A stretch of 64,000 nt of DNA, taken from NCBI GenBank assembly GCA_041611095.1, contig JBFINP010000001.1, forward strand, positions 124,001-188,000. Reading direction: 5' to 3'. This document shows positions 24,756-32,915 of the stretch, piece after piece. Numbering within the stretch: the stretch's first letter is position 1; the number at the start of each line of letters is the position of its first letter. The notes beneath the pieces were generated by a model. The model was not told where the DNA came from and made no database searches. It worked only from the letters and a program-made list of their open reading frames with translations. A program made the position numbers and the translations under genes. Source of the DNA: UBA6912 sp041611095 (GTDB taxonomy: Bacteria > Actinomycetota > Acidimicrobiia > Spongiisociales > UBA5794).

Positions 24756-24825
24756 CTTCCCGGATCGCCTCCGCACTCCCGGCTTCGCCAAGCCGCGGGC
24801 GCCCGGGAGCGGTTAACTTCAGGCC

Positions 24826-26736
24826 GTGATCACTGCAGACACGGAGCGATTCCTGGAAGCGGTGGCGGGTCGCGCCGAGATTCGTCTCCAGGAGTCGGAG
24901 CGATTCAACGAGCGGCTGACGGTATTCGGCCCGATTGCCGTCGACCACCTGCTCACGCTCTATGGCGCCCGCCCCGACGTCGCAGACCACCTCGCCGCGA
25001 TCTTCGCGACCATGCTCGAAGGTCAGGCACAGCGACCGCCGCGGCTCCTCGCCAGGGACACAACGCGAGGCGCCGACGAGCCGTGGTACCTGACCACATC
25101 CGTGACCGGGGCCTGGGCGTATGTCGACAGGTTCTCCGGAACCCTCGCCGGGCTCCACCAGCGCCTCGACTACCTCGAGGAGTTGGGAGTCGACTACCTG
25201 CACCTCATGCCGCTCTTCGCACGACCCGCAGGACCCAACGACGGCGGCTACGCGGTCTCGAGCTTCCGGCGCGTCCATCCCCCACTCGGCACGATGAGCG
25301 AGCTCCGCAGGGTGGCGACCGCACTCCACCGGCGGGGGATGACGCTGGCGCTGGACCTCGTCTTCAACCACACCGCGGACGACCACACCTGGGCGCAGGG
25401 CGCCAAGTCCGGCGACCCCGACGACCTCGCCTGCTACCTCACGTTCGAGACGGAGGCGGAGACCGAGGAGTACCAGGAGCACCTTCGTCAGATCTTCCCC
25501 GACGAGAAGCCGGGATCGTTCGTGTATGTCCCCGAGCTGGAGCGCTGGGTCTGGTCGACGTTCCACAACTACCAATGGGACCTCGACTACCGCAACCCTG
25601 AGGTCTTCCGCCGGATGCTGAGCGAGACGCTGTACCTGGCCAACGTCGGAGTGGACGTGCTCCGGCTCGATGCCGTGCCCTTCATCTGGAAGGAGCCGGG
25701 CACCTCCTGCGAGAACCTGCCGGAGGTGCACATCATCATCCGCGCGCTCAACGCTCTGGTGCGGATCGCCACACCGGCCATGATCTTCAAGTCGGAGGCA
25801 ATCGTTCATCCGGACGAGGTACGCAGCTACCTCGGCACGGAGGAACGTGGCGGACGGGAGTGTGAGCTGTCGTACCACCCGCTGCTGATGGTCGAGGGAT
25901 GGGAGGCGCTCGCCACGGGGCACACGCACCTGCTGCGCCGGTCGATGGAGAAGCGTTTCGCAACCCCCGCCGGCACCGCGTGGATCAACTACGTACGAAG
26001 CCACGACGATGTCGGGTGGGGGTTCGCCGACGAGGACGCCGCCGACGTGGGCATCGACGGCTACTGGCACCGCGAGTTCCTGAACCGTTTCTACACGGGC
26101 GAGGCGCCGGGGAGCTTCGCCCGAGGTGTCCCCTTCCAGGTCAATCCGGCCACCGGCGATGCGCGTATCTCGGGTACCACGGCGTCCCTCGCCGGGCTGG
26201 AGCGGGCGCTGGTTCGCAACGACGACCGAGAGATCGAGCTCGCCATCCGGCGGATACTCCTCCTCTACGGCCTGGCCGTGGGTACGCCGGGGATCCCGTT
26301 GTTGAACTTGGGAGACGAGTTGGGGACGCTCAACGACCTCAGCTACGTCTACGACCCGGAGCGGAAGGCCGACTCCCGATGGATCCACCGCCCCTTCTTC
26401 GACTGGCGGCGGGCGGGTCTACGGGACATGCCCGGGTCGGTGGAGGCCCGGATCTTCGGCTCGATGGCTCACATGCTCTCCGTCAAACGAGCCACGGCGG
26501 CACTTCGAGCCCGCAGCTCCTACCGGCCGCGAGACGTGTTCAACCCCCACGTGTACGTCGCCGACGTCAACGATGCCGAGCTCGTCATCGTCGCCAACTT
26601 CACGGACGAGCTCCAGGATGTCGACATCGGAGGTGGACCCTGGAGAGACCTCCTGTCATCAGACACGAGGGGCGCGGCCATGACCCTCGACGCCTATGAG
26701 ATCGCGTGGTTGGCGCCGGTCGACGGCGAAACGTGA
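24826..26736 (+). CDS. ams: Amylosucrase (GH13 glucosyltransferase)
   Basis: 636 residues, the full amylosucrase length. The enzyme builds alpha-1,4-glucan from sucrose, releasing fructose, or hydrolyses sucrose. The N-terminal helical domain (RFLEAVAGRAEIRLQESERFNERLTVFG) is typical. Catalytic residues: nucleophile Asp in VLRLDAVPFIWK (about 281), acid/base Glu in FKSEAIV (about 324) and the third Asp in VRSHDDVGW (about 394). The stretch GTSCENLPEVH is a strong amylosucrase signature. GTG start with no clear ribosome site. No other glycogen or sucrose genes lie near; the palindrome at 24738-24755 may control it. A pure sucrose hydrolase is the main alternative. Confidence 0.9.
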   Translation: MITADTERFLEAVAGRAEIRLQESERFNERLTVFGPIAVDHLLTLYGARPDVADHLAAIFATMLEGQAQRPPRLLARDTTRGADEPWYLTTSVTGAWAYVDRFSGTLAGLHQRLDYLEELGVDYLHLMPLFARPAGPNDGGYAVSSFRRVHPPLGTMSELRRVATALHRRGMTLALDLVFNHTADDHTWAQGAKSGDPDDLACYLTFETEAETEEYQEHLRQIFPDEKPGSFVYVPELERWVWSTFHNYQWDLDYRNPEVFRRMLSETLYLANVGVDVLRLDAVPFIWKEPGTSCENLPEVHIIIRALNALVRIATPAMIFKSEAIVHPDEVRSYLGTEERGGRECELSYHPLLMVEGWEALATGHTHLLRRSMEKRFATPAGTAWINYVRSHDDVGWGFADEDAADVGIDGYWHREFLNRFYTGEAPGSFARGVPFQVNPATGDARISGTTASLAGLERALVRNDDREIELAIRRILLLYGLAVGTPGIPLLNLGDELGTLNDLSYVYDPERKADSRWIHRPFFDWRRAGLRDMPGSVEARIFGSMAHMLSVKRATAALRARSSYRPRDVFNPHVYVADVNDAELVIVANFTDELQDVDIGGGPWRDLLSSDTRGAAMTLDAYEIAWLAPVDGET

Positions 26737-26798
26737 GATGGTGCGTTCGACGATTGTGCTCACGCCGGGCACTAGGGCGCGCCTGAGCGAGCGTCCCC

Positions 26799-27428
26799 TC
26801 ACATCTGGTCGAGAAGCCCCTGCTTCTTCTGGCGGAACTCCTCGTCGGTGAGCACACCATCCCGATGGAGCTTGGCGAGGCGCTCGAGCTGCTCGGTGGG
26901 ATCAGGCTTCTCCCGCACGGAGCCGGTGCCCGTCGCTGCCCCTCCGACGCCCATCCCGGTCCGAGATTCGCGCGTCTTGTAGAGCAACGACTGGAACTCC
27001 TCGGGGTCCGGGATGTCGCGAAAACGGCTCTGGCCGCTCTCCCCTGCGGACTCGATGAGCAGGTCCCCCGACTTGAGAATCCGTTCGATCACGCTCTGGT
27101 TGAAGACGACGTTGGTGATATTCTCGAGGGGAATCTCCACGCCGGCACGCGCCACGACCCCAGCGCGCGTGATCAAACGCTCGTTGGTCAACACATATGT
27201 CGTGAACCACCACCGGATGAACGGGGCCACGACAAGCGGGAAGAACGCAACGACGACGATCAGGCTGATGATCAGCGGCACGTTGCCGTCCGCATACTGG
27301 TACGCCAGAACGATGGCGGCGATGCCGAGGAGAAACCAGAAGAACGGGACGGCGAGCATGCGCCAGTGCGGGCGGAACTCGCGGATGATCTCCTCGCCGC
27401 TCGTCAGGAGTTTGCGTGGGTAGGCCAT
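26799..27428 (-). CDS. bPH2-domain membrane protein with C-terminal SHOCT
   Basis: 209 residues. Two helices (about 25-44, LAVPFFWFLLGIAAIVLAYQ, and 51-73, LIISLIVVVAFFPLVVAPFI) are followed by a bacterial PH-like domain (TYVLTNERLITRAGVVARAGVEIPLENITNVVFNQSVIERIL) and a linker to a SHOCT tail (EQLERLAKLHRDGVLTDEEFRQKKQGLL). Such proteins are thought to help membrane or protein assemblies; function unknown. The ATG at 27428 has a cacaat -10-like hexamer just upstream and no ribosome site, so it may be leaderless. Confidence 0.85.
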   Translation of the reverse strand: MAYPRKLLTSGEEIIREFRPHWRMLAVPFFWFLLGIAAIVLAYQYADGNVPLIISLIVVVAFFPLVVAPFIRWWFTTYVLTNERLITRAGVVARAGVEIPLENITNVVFNQSVIERILKSGDLLIESAGESGQSRFRDIPDPEEFQSLLYKTRESRTGMGVGGAATGTGSVREKPDPTEQLERLAKLHRDGVLTDEEFRQKKQGLLDQM

Positions 27429-27891
27429 GGCGCCATTGTGCCAGGGAGCGGACCCGCAGGCGAGCGGTCCTCGGTCCTCCTCCGTCCGGGCCACAACGCG
27501 GGAAACCCCGAGGGAGCGGCAGCCGAAGCTGTTGCCCTCTCGGGGTTGTCCCCGGGCGGTCTCGCCTTGCGGCTCAACCGTCCTGCCTTCCTCGACCGAG
27601 GTCGAGGCCGGCGTCCGTCCGTCCGGTTCCGGCCCGAAGGCCCTCACCCGAGTCCCGAAGGACCCGCCCACCCTTGCGAGTGGCGTCCGTGCGGACCGGT
27701 CTCTCTTCCCTTGCGGGTCGATCGACCGTGGAAACCCGAAGGTTTCCGAGTTACCGCCGGTCCGGTTGCCCTTCCCGGCGACAGAAGACAAGGTACGGAC
27801 CCCGTCCGGTCTCTGCAACCCAGATCGGTCCTTCGTTTTCGCGCCCCGGCTCTATCTTTCGCGGACCGGCCTCGAGAGAGGATTCCGGGGT
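27429..27891. other. 463-base non-coding region with many short inverted repeats
   Basis: No convincing gene. Possible readings are Arg/Pro-rich. The stretch is dense in small palindromes and the words CCGAAGG, CCGGTC and GGTTTCC-like pairs. It holds one large hairpin at 27501-27548 that is nearly duplicated at 28543-28592, and ends with TTTTCGCGCCCCGG (about 27835-27848), a word also seen near 301 and 29094. The purpose is unknown. Confidence 0.5.
27501..27548. repeat. Hairpin repeat copy 1 (AACCCCGAGGG stem)
   Basis: AACCCCGAGGG at 27504-27514 pairs with CCCTCTCGGGGTT at 27535-27547 with a 2-base bulge; the loop contains GCCGAAGC. Copy 2 at 28543-28592 has the same stem and a similar loop (GCCGAAAC). 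The two copies are in direct orientation and bracket the lipoprotein gene. Possible terminator of the leftward or rightward transcript, or the edge of a duplicated cassette. Confidence 0.65.
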
Positions 27892-28521
27892 GTGCAAGAC
27901 TCGTTCTTCATGAACCTGCGGCGGCGTTTTTTCGCCCTCGTCATCTGCGTGACGGCCCTGTCCGGCGGTTGCACGATCACGGACGCCGAGCCTGCGGAGA
28001 CGACCGCCCCGCCGCCGGCGGCTCCGCTCGTCGAGTTCCTCCTGGAGCCCGGCGGCCTCGGCGAGCTTCGTTTCGGAGCACCACCCGAGGACGCCATCGC
28101 CGAGCTGACGCCCGTCGTCGGCGCCCCCGACGGAGACACGTCGTGGATCGACGGAGCGTCGAGCGTGTACGGGCGCTGTCCCTCCGAGGTTCGGGCGGTG
28201 TCGTGGGGAAGCCTCGTCCTGCTGTTCGCCCGCGAGGGGGGCCTGTTCGCCTACAGCTACGGGTTCGACTTCGACGAGGCCATCGCCGGCTCCGATCCGA
28301 GATCGCTCCAGCTCGCCACGGCGTCCGGCGTCGGACTCGGCTCTACGGTCGCCGAGTTGATGGAGGCGGAACGTCACGTCACGATCACCGGCGACGAGGC
28401 CATCGACGTGTGGAGCTTTGCGATCGACGATGCGGCCGAACCCCATCTGCGCGGTCTCGTCGGCGGCCCGGAACCCACCGATCAGGTGGTGCTGATCGAA
28501 ACGTCGACGATGTGCCAGTGA
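27892..28521 (+). CDS. Predicted lipoprotein, unknown function
   Basis: 209 residues from GTG 27892 (ribosome site gagagga about 9 bases upstream), or 203 from the ATG at 27910, which has no visible site. Basic segment NLRRR, a hydrophobic core (FFALVICVTAL) and lipobox SGGC give lipidation, then a Thr/Pro/Ala linker (AETTAPPPAAP). The soluble part has GGLGELRFGAPPEDAIAELTPVVGAPDGD, a pattern seen in secreted actinobacterial proteins of unknown role, with two Cys (GRCPSEV and TSTMCQ at the end) that could form a disulfide. It is isolated: 463 bases of non-coding DNA before it and about 740 after it. Confidence 0.75.
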   Translation: MQDSFFMNLRRRFFALVICVTALSGGCTITDAEPAETTAPPPAAPLVEFLLEPGGLGELRFGAPPEDAIAELTPVVGAPDGDTSWIDGASSVYGRCPSEVRAVSWGSLVLLFAREGGLFAYSYGFDFDEAIAGSDPRSLQLATASGVGLGSTVAELMEAERHVTITGDEAIDVWSFAIDDAAEPHLRGLVGGPEPTDQVVLIETSTMCQ

Positions 28522-28542
28522 CGGGCGGGGTCCCGAGAACGC

Positions 28543-28592
28543 GGAAACCCCGAGGGAGCTTCTGCCGAAACATCCGCCCTCTCGGGGTTTCC
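28543..28592. repeat. Hairpin repeat copy 2, behind the lipoprotein gene
   Basis: GGAAACCCCGAGGG (28543-28556) pairs with CCCTCTCGGGGTTTCC (28577-28592) with a 2-base bulge. It starts 21 bases after the lipoprotein stop, so it may end that transcript. The plus-strand arm and loop match copy 1 at 27501 (GAAACCCCGAGGGAGC, GCCGAA, GCCCTCTCGGGGTT). Confidence 0.65.
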
Positions 28593-29261
28593 TCTCTCGA
28601 AGCATGCCCGAAGGCCGCTCCGATCCGCTTGAGATCGGGGGGCGAGCCCCGTTCTTTTGCGGTGACCGGCGGGAGTCTCGGGCTTACGCCCGGTCCTCTC
28701 GTCGATCGGTTCAATGCTTCGTACCGTTGCGGCGTGAACCGCCCCAGTCCGTCGCCCGAACCTCCCCGCTTCGGACCCGAAGGCCCGATCCGGGTGCTCC
28801 CGGCAACCGAAGTCGCCCGGAGCCGGGACGCCGACCTGACGGCCGACTCCCCGCTCCGATCTCACTCTCGAGCCGAAACCCGATCGCTCGACCGGTGCCC
28901 GTCGGGTGCGAAGCCCGTCGAGCAGTCGTGAAGCGGCGAACCGCTCCACATCGTCCTGCTTCCCGGCGAACCGTTCCGCAGTCCGATACGGTGAATCTCC
29001 GAAGAGACTCTCCGCCCTCTCCGGGACGAGCCCGTCGAGGAAACAGAACGTACGACGATGGACCCGCTCCCGTCAACCGAGATCCATGATTTGTTTTCGC
29101 GTCCCGGGCCCAGTTTTCGCGACTGGGCGTGAGCGGCCCGGTTTGCAGCCATCCGGGGAGGCGTGATCATGTCATCCGTGTCCGATCGGCTGACCATCCG
29201 CAGGCGCATCCAAATCACACGTGTGTGGTTTATGTCACTGCCTCGCCGTATAGTCGCTCGC
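28593..29261. other. 669-base non-coding region rich in inverted repeats
   Basis: Readings over this stretch are Arg/Pro/Gly-rich on both strands, without a plausible start site or domain. It has repeated words such as GCGGCGAACCGCTCC / CCGGCGAACCGTTCCGC (about 28930-28975) and several small stems. Near its end a compound hairpin CGGGCC...GGCCCG (29105-29140) encloses CCAGT/ACTGG around TTTTCGCG. A palindrome CACACGTGTG (29216-29225) and TATAGT (29249-29254) precede the nuclease gene. Could contain a small RNA or a decayed gene. Confidence 0.45.
29216..29254 (+). promoter_or_regulatory. Candidate promoter with CACACGTGTG palindrome
   Basis: TATAGT at 29249-29254 is a good -10 hexamer ending 7 bases before the ATG at 29262, implying a leaderless transcript of the nuclease gene. 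A perfect 10-base palindrome CACACGTGTG (29216-29225) lies at about the -35 position or just upstream and may be an operator. No strong -35 hexamer. Confidence 0.4.
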
Positions 29262-30077
29262 ATGAGTGCCATGACGGTGTCGACGACGGCGACGGAGGTC
29301 GCCGAGCCTCAGCTCCTCGAGACCCTCTCGCCGAGCCGGGCGAGCGATTTCAAGGTATGCCCGCAGCTCTTCAAGTTCCGGGCTATCGATCGCATCGAGA
29401 CCCCTCCGACCGTCTTCCAGGCCCGGGGCACGACGGCGCACCTCGCCCTCCAGCGGCTCTACGACGAGCCTGCGGACCGCAGGACCCCCGAGCGGCTGTT
29501 CGACCTGTTCCGCGATGCATGGGTCGAGCTCAAGGACGTCGAGTTCCCCGATCTCTTCTCGACCGTCGACGAGGAGCGCGTGTGGGGCATCGAGAGCCTC
29601 GAGATCCTGGCCAACTACTTCGGCGTCGAGGATCCAACCCGTCTCGAACCCCTCGATCGCGAGCTCGACATGGTCGAGAACGTGGGCGAGATGACCATCC
29701 GCGGCATCCTCGACCGGATGGAGGAAGGCCCCGAGGGACTGGTCATCACGGACTACAAGACCGGCTCGGCTCCACCGGAGCGGTATGCAATCCCGGCGTT
29801 CTTTGCGCTCAAGATCTACGCCGTGCTCATCCGCAAACGCCTCGGCCGGACTCCGCAACGCCTGCGGTTGCTGTACCTCAACGGACCCACGGTCTACGAG
29901 ATCCCCGTGACCGACCGCCAGCTCGATGCGATGGAGCGCCAGCTCGATGCGCTGTGGGTCGCCATCAATCGAGCCATCACGTCGGAGCGGTTCCCGCCAC
30001 GGCCGGGCCGCCTGTGCGACTGGTGTGCCTACCGCGACATCTGCCCGGCCTGGGCGGGCGAGCAGTCCGAGGACTGA
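29262..30077 (+). CDS. RecB/Cas4-like PD-(D/E)XK nuclease with Fe-S cluster
   Basis: 271 residues. Nuclease core: GILDRM with the first catalytic Asp near residue 150, then LVITDYKTG (Asp and Lys of the (D/E)xK motif) near 160-168. A lone Cys near the N-terminus (FKVCPQLFKFRAIDRI) and three at the C-terminus (CDWCAYRDIC) form the AddB/Cas4-type [4Fe-4S] pattern. No helicase domain is fused. Such stand-alone proteins act on single-stranded or branched DNA ends; no cas genes are near. The -10-like TATAGT lies 7 bases before the ATG. Its stop abuts the stop of the convergent dehydrogenase gene. Confidence 0.85.
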   Translation: MSAMTVSTTATEVAEPQLLETLSPSRASDFKVCPQLFKFRAIDRIETPPTVFQARGTTAHLALQRLYDEPADRRTPERLFDLFRDAWVELKDVEFPDLFSTVDEERVWGIESLEILANYFGVEDPTRLEPLDRELDMVENVGEMTIRGILDRMEEGPEGLVITDYKTGSAPPERYAIPAFFALKIYAVLIRKRLGRTPQRLRLLYLNGPTVYEIPVTDRQLDAMERQLDALWVAINRAITSERFPPRPGRLCDWCAYRDICPAWAGEQSED

Positions 30078-31352
30078 TCAGGGGTACACGCCTCGGGCCA
30101 GCTTGGCGTCCGTCACCCGTCGAATGCCCTTGATCAGCGCCGCCGTGCGCAGGTTGACGTTCTCCTTGGTGGCGATGTCGAGCACTTCCGACAGCGACCG
30201 GTTCATGATCTCACGGAGCCTGGCGACGATCTCGGACTCCGACCAGAAGTAGTTCTGCAGATCCTGGACCCATTCGAAGTACGACACGGTGACGCCCCCG
30301 GCGTTGGCGAGAACGTCGGGCACCACCGTGACCCCACCGTCGTTGAGCACGTCATCGGCTTCGGCGGTCGTGGGGCCGTTGGCGCCCTCGAGGATGACCT
30401 TGGCGCGAATCGAGCCCACGTTGCCGACGTTGATCACTCCGCCAACGGCGGCGGGGATCAGGTACTCGCACTCCAGCGCAAACAGCTCTTCGCTCGTGAT
30501 CTGATCCGCATCGGGGAACCCCTTGACGCCTCGGTTCTCCTCGACGTACCTCATGAGCGCCGGGATGTCGAAGCCCGTGTCGTTGTGGATGGCTCCGGTG
30601 ACGTCGGAGACGCCGATCACCTTGCAACCGAGCTGCGAAGCGGCCAGCGCCGCATACTGTCCCACGTTGCCGAATCCTTGAACGACGGCGCGAGCGCCAT
30701 CGGGCTTGACTCCGACATGGGAGCTGACGAGCGGGATGAGGCTGACCAGACCCCGCCCGGTGGCCTCCCGCCTGGCGACCGAGCCACCGAGCGCAGGCGG
30801 CTTGCCGGTGACCACGGCGGGTTCGGCATGCCCGACATGGGTGGAGTAGGTGTCCATGATCCACGCCATCGTGTGCTCGTTCGTGCCCATGTCGGGGGCG
30901 GGGATGTCCTTGTCGGGACCGATGAAGTTGATGATCTCCATCGTGAACCGGCGGGTTAGCCGCTGCACCTCGGCGCGTGACAGGTCGATCGGGTCGATGG
31001 CGACGCCGCCCTTGGCCCCTCCGAACGGGAGCCCGACGATGGCGCACTTCCACGTCATCAGCATGGCCAGCGCCGCCACCTCACCGAGGTTGACGTCGGC
31101 CGCGTACCGGATGCCACCCTTGGTCGGACCCATGGTCAGGAGGTGCTGCACTCGGTAGCCGCGTACCGTCTCGACATCGGTGTACTGGTCGCGGCGGAAG
31201 GGGAACGTCACGGCAAGTGAGCGCTGGGGCAGTAAGAGTCGCCCCTTCACGTTCTGGTCGAGGTTGATCCGTTCCGCCACACGTTCGAACTGGAGCCGGG
31301 CCTCTTTGAAGAGCGGCGAGTCCCACTCGTGAACCGTGCCAGATTCCACCAT
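30078..31352 (-). CDS. gdhA: Glu/Leu/Phe/Val dehydrogenase (glutamate dehydrogenase-like)
   Basis: 424 residues from ATG 31352. Catalytic and substrate motifs are clear: PTKGGIRY and CAIVGLPFGGAKGGVAIDP (active-site lysines), ITGKPPALGGSVARREATGRG, and the Rossmann loop VQGFGNVGQYAA. NAD(P)-linked interconversion of glutamate and 2-oxoglutarate plus ammonia is the usual role; it links to ammonia release by the catabolic genes only loosely. A gaggagg stretch lies 16 bases before the ATG and better fits GTG/TTG codons 6-9 bases further upstream, so the true start may be 2-3 codons longer. Confidence 0.9.
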   Translation of the reverse strand: MVESGTVHEWDSPLFKEARLQFERVAERINLDQNVKGRLLLPQRSLAVTFPFRRDQYTDVETVRGYRVQHLLTMGPTKGGIRYAADVNLGEVAALAMLMTWKCAIVGLPFGGAKGGVAIDPIDLSRAEVQRLTRRFTMEIINFIGPDKDIPAPDMGTNEHTMAWIMDTYSTHVGHAEPAVVTGKPPALGGSVARREATGRGLVSLIPLVSSHVGVKPDGARAVVQGFGNVGQYAALAASQLGCKVIGVSDVTGAIHNDTGFDIPALMRYVEENRGVKGFPDADQITSEELFALECEYLIPAAVGGVINVGNVGSIRAKVILEGANGPTTAEADDVLNDGGVTVVPDVLANAGGVTVSYFEWVQDLQNYFWSESEIVARLREIMNRSLSEVLDIATKENVNLRTAALIKGIRRVTDAKLARGVYP

Positions 31353-31422
31353 GGCCACCAACGCCGAACCTCCTCGACTCAACAACCGAGCGGTACCCTA
31401 CCGATTGAGCGCAATCGGAACC

Positions 31423-31911
31423 ATGACTGATCCGCACCCAACGGTGTACACCATCGGCCACGGACCGCGGAGCTTCGGACACGTCGCGGCCGCGCTCATC
31501 GAGCACGGCATCGGCGTGATCGTGGATGTCCGTTCGTCGCCCTTTTCCCGCTACGCACCCGACTTCACACGCGATCGGCTCATCCGGCTGTCGGCGGAAG
31601 CGAACCTCGGCTACCGCTGGCTCGGCGATCGGCTCGGAGGCCGTCCCGACGATCCCGAGCTGCGGCGTGGCGACTCTCCCGACTGGACGGCCATCGAGCA
31701 GAGCGCGGCGTTCCGGGCCGGCATCACGGAGCTGGATGGCCTTGCCCGGGCCGGTCGCGTAGCCCTGCTGTGCGCCGAGCAGGATCCGACGCAGTGCCAC
31801 CGCGCCTTCCTGATCGCACCTGCGATGGAACGCCTCGGTTTCGCCGTCACCCACATCCTCCCCAACGGATCGGCGGTGCCCCACCACGACACGCTGTTCC
31901 CAGAGCGCTGA
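31423..31911 (+). CDS. DUF488 family protein
   Basis: 162 residues with the DUF488 hallmarks: VYTIGHGPRSFGHVAAALIEHGIGVIVDVRSSPFSRYAPDF at the N-terminus, YRWLGDRLGGRP in the middle and LLCAEQDPTQCHRAFLIA near residues 118-135, where paired Cys residues and CHR are conserved. Biochemical function is unknown. Divergent from the dehydrogenase gene across about 70 bases; convergent with the osmoprotectant operon, with a hairpin between. Confidence 0.88.
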   Translation: MTDPHPTVYTIGHGPRSFGHVAAALIEHGIGVIVDVRSSPFSRYAPDFTRDRLIRLSAEANLGYRWLGDRLGGRPDDPELRRGDSPDWTAIEQSAAFRAGITELDGLARAGRVALLCAEQDPTQCHRAFLIAPAMERLGFAVTHILPNGSAVPHHDTLFPER

Positions 31912-31918
31912 GATGCGC

Positions 31919-31955
31919 AAGCGGAAGACGGGGCCCGGAGGCCCCGCCTTCGCAA
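31919..31955. terminator. Bidirectional hairpin between convergent genes
   Basis: GCGGAAGACGGGGCC pairs with GGCCCCGCCTTCGC around a 4-base loop (31921-31953), with a small internal mismatch. It lies between the stop of the DUF488 gene (31911) and the stop of the binding-protein gene (31972), so it can end both transcripts. No T run is present. Confidence 0.6.
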
Positions 31956-31971
31956 ACGAGGGCGACGACGA

Positions 31972-32889
31972 TCAGCCGTCGACGAATCCGTTCTCCTGCA
32001 GCCAGTCGAGGGCCAGCGCATCGGGATCCTCGCCTTGTCCGAACCGGCGGTTGAGCTCGGACAGCTCGGCGGTGGTGATGGCGGCGCTCACTTCGTTGAT
32101 GACGGCAGCGAAGTCGTCCCCGTACGCATCGACGATCTCGGTGCGCACGATCGGGACGATGTTCTCGGCCGGCTGGAGGTTCCTGTCGTCCTCGAGCAGC
32201 ACGAAGGCCTTTTCGGCAATGATGCCGTCAGACGTGAACAGCAGCCCCACGTCGATCTCGCCGCCCTCGAGGGCGGCGACGGTCAACGACCCGCCGACGT
32301 CGAGGGGCTTGAACTCGGCGAACTCCAAGCCATAGACGTCTGTGAGACCGATCAGGCAGAACTCGCGCTCCGGGCACTCAGGGGGTCCACCAAACACGAG
32401 CTCGCCGTTGTATTCGGCCAGATCGCTCACCTTCTCCAAACCGCGAGCGTCCGCCGTCTCGCGCGTGACGACGAGTCCGTTCTTGTCCTGGGCCGGGGAG
32501 TAGTCGAGCGCCGACAGCCCGGCCGGCTCGATGGTGGCTTGTAGATTCTCGAATGTCTCGTCGGAGTCGGTGCTGGATGTGCCGCCTTCGAACGTCAGCA
32601 GCGTGCCCGTGTACTCGGCGAGCATGTCGATCTCGCCCGATTTGAGCGCGGGGTTGACGACCTCGCGTGTGCCCAGGTTGAACGAGCGCTCCACGGGATA
32701 ACCGTTCTGTTCCAGCACGGTGGCGTAGATGTCACCGAGGATCAGTTGCTCGCCGAAGTTCGTGGAGCCGACGGTGATGGTGGGACCGTCTTTCGACGTC
32801 GAGTCGTCACCCGACCCACATGCAGCGGCGACGAGCGCCAATGCGATGAGTGTCGCCCCAACGACCCGGCTGCGGAAGGTGTTCCGCAT
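31972..32889 (-). CDS. Glycine betaine/choline/proline-type ABC substrate-binding lipoprotein
   Basis: 305 residues. Lipoprotein signal RVVGATLIALALVAAAC, then the OpuAC/OsmX-type fold: TITVGSTNFGEQLILGDIYATVLEQNGYPVERSFNLGTREV and DMLAEYTGTLL. These bind quaternary ammonium osmoprotectants such as choline, betaine or carnitine. Last gene of the operon ATPase-permease-permease-binding protein; the ribosome site is gagaggagacgtaccc. A hairpin followed by TTTT lies just upstream (32916-32945) and may lower or separate its transcript. Confidence 0.9.
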   Translation of the reverse strand: MRNTFRSRVVGATLIALALVAAACGSGDDSTSKDGPTITVGSTNFGEQLILGDIYATVLEQNGYPVERSFNLGTREVVNPALKSGEIDMLAEYTGTLLTFEGGTSSTDSDETFENLQATIEPAGLSALDYSPAQDKNGLVVTRETADARGLEKVSDLAEYNGELVFGGPPECPEREFCLIGLTDVYGLEFAEFKPLDVGGSLTVAALEGGEIDVGLLFTSDGIIAEKAFVLLEDDRNLQPAENIVPIVRTEIVDAYGDDFAAVINEVSAAITTAELSELNRRFGQGEDPDALALDWLQENGFVDG

Positions 32890-32915
32890 GGGTACGTCTC
32901 CTCTCGTAGCGGATG

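Noticed and set aside
24712..26388. Minus-strand extension that would add several hundred residues to the GNAT protein
   Set aside because: The extension is antisense to the amylosucrase gene; a proper GNAT start with the family N-terminus lies at 24711.
28604..29089. 161-codon plus-strand frame in the region after the lipoprotein gene
   Set aside because: Arg/Pro/Ser-rich sequence without ribosome site, hydrophobic core or domain; overlapping frames on both strands look alike, as in non-coding GC-rich DNA.
27429..29261. Integron cassette array or CRISPR in the repeat-rich gap
   Set aside because: No integrase, no attC-like sites with core GTTRRRY pairs, and no regularly spaced direct repeats with unique spacers were found.
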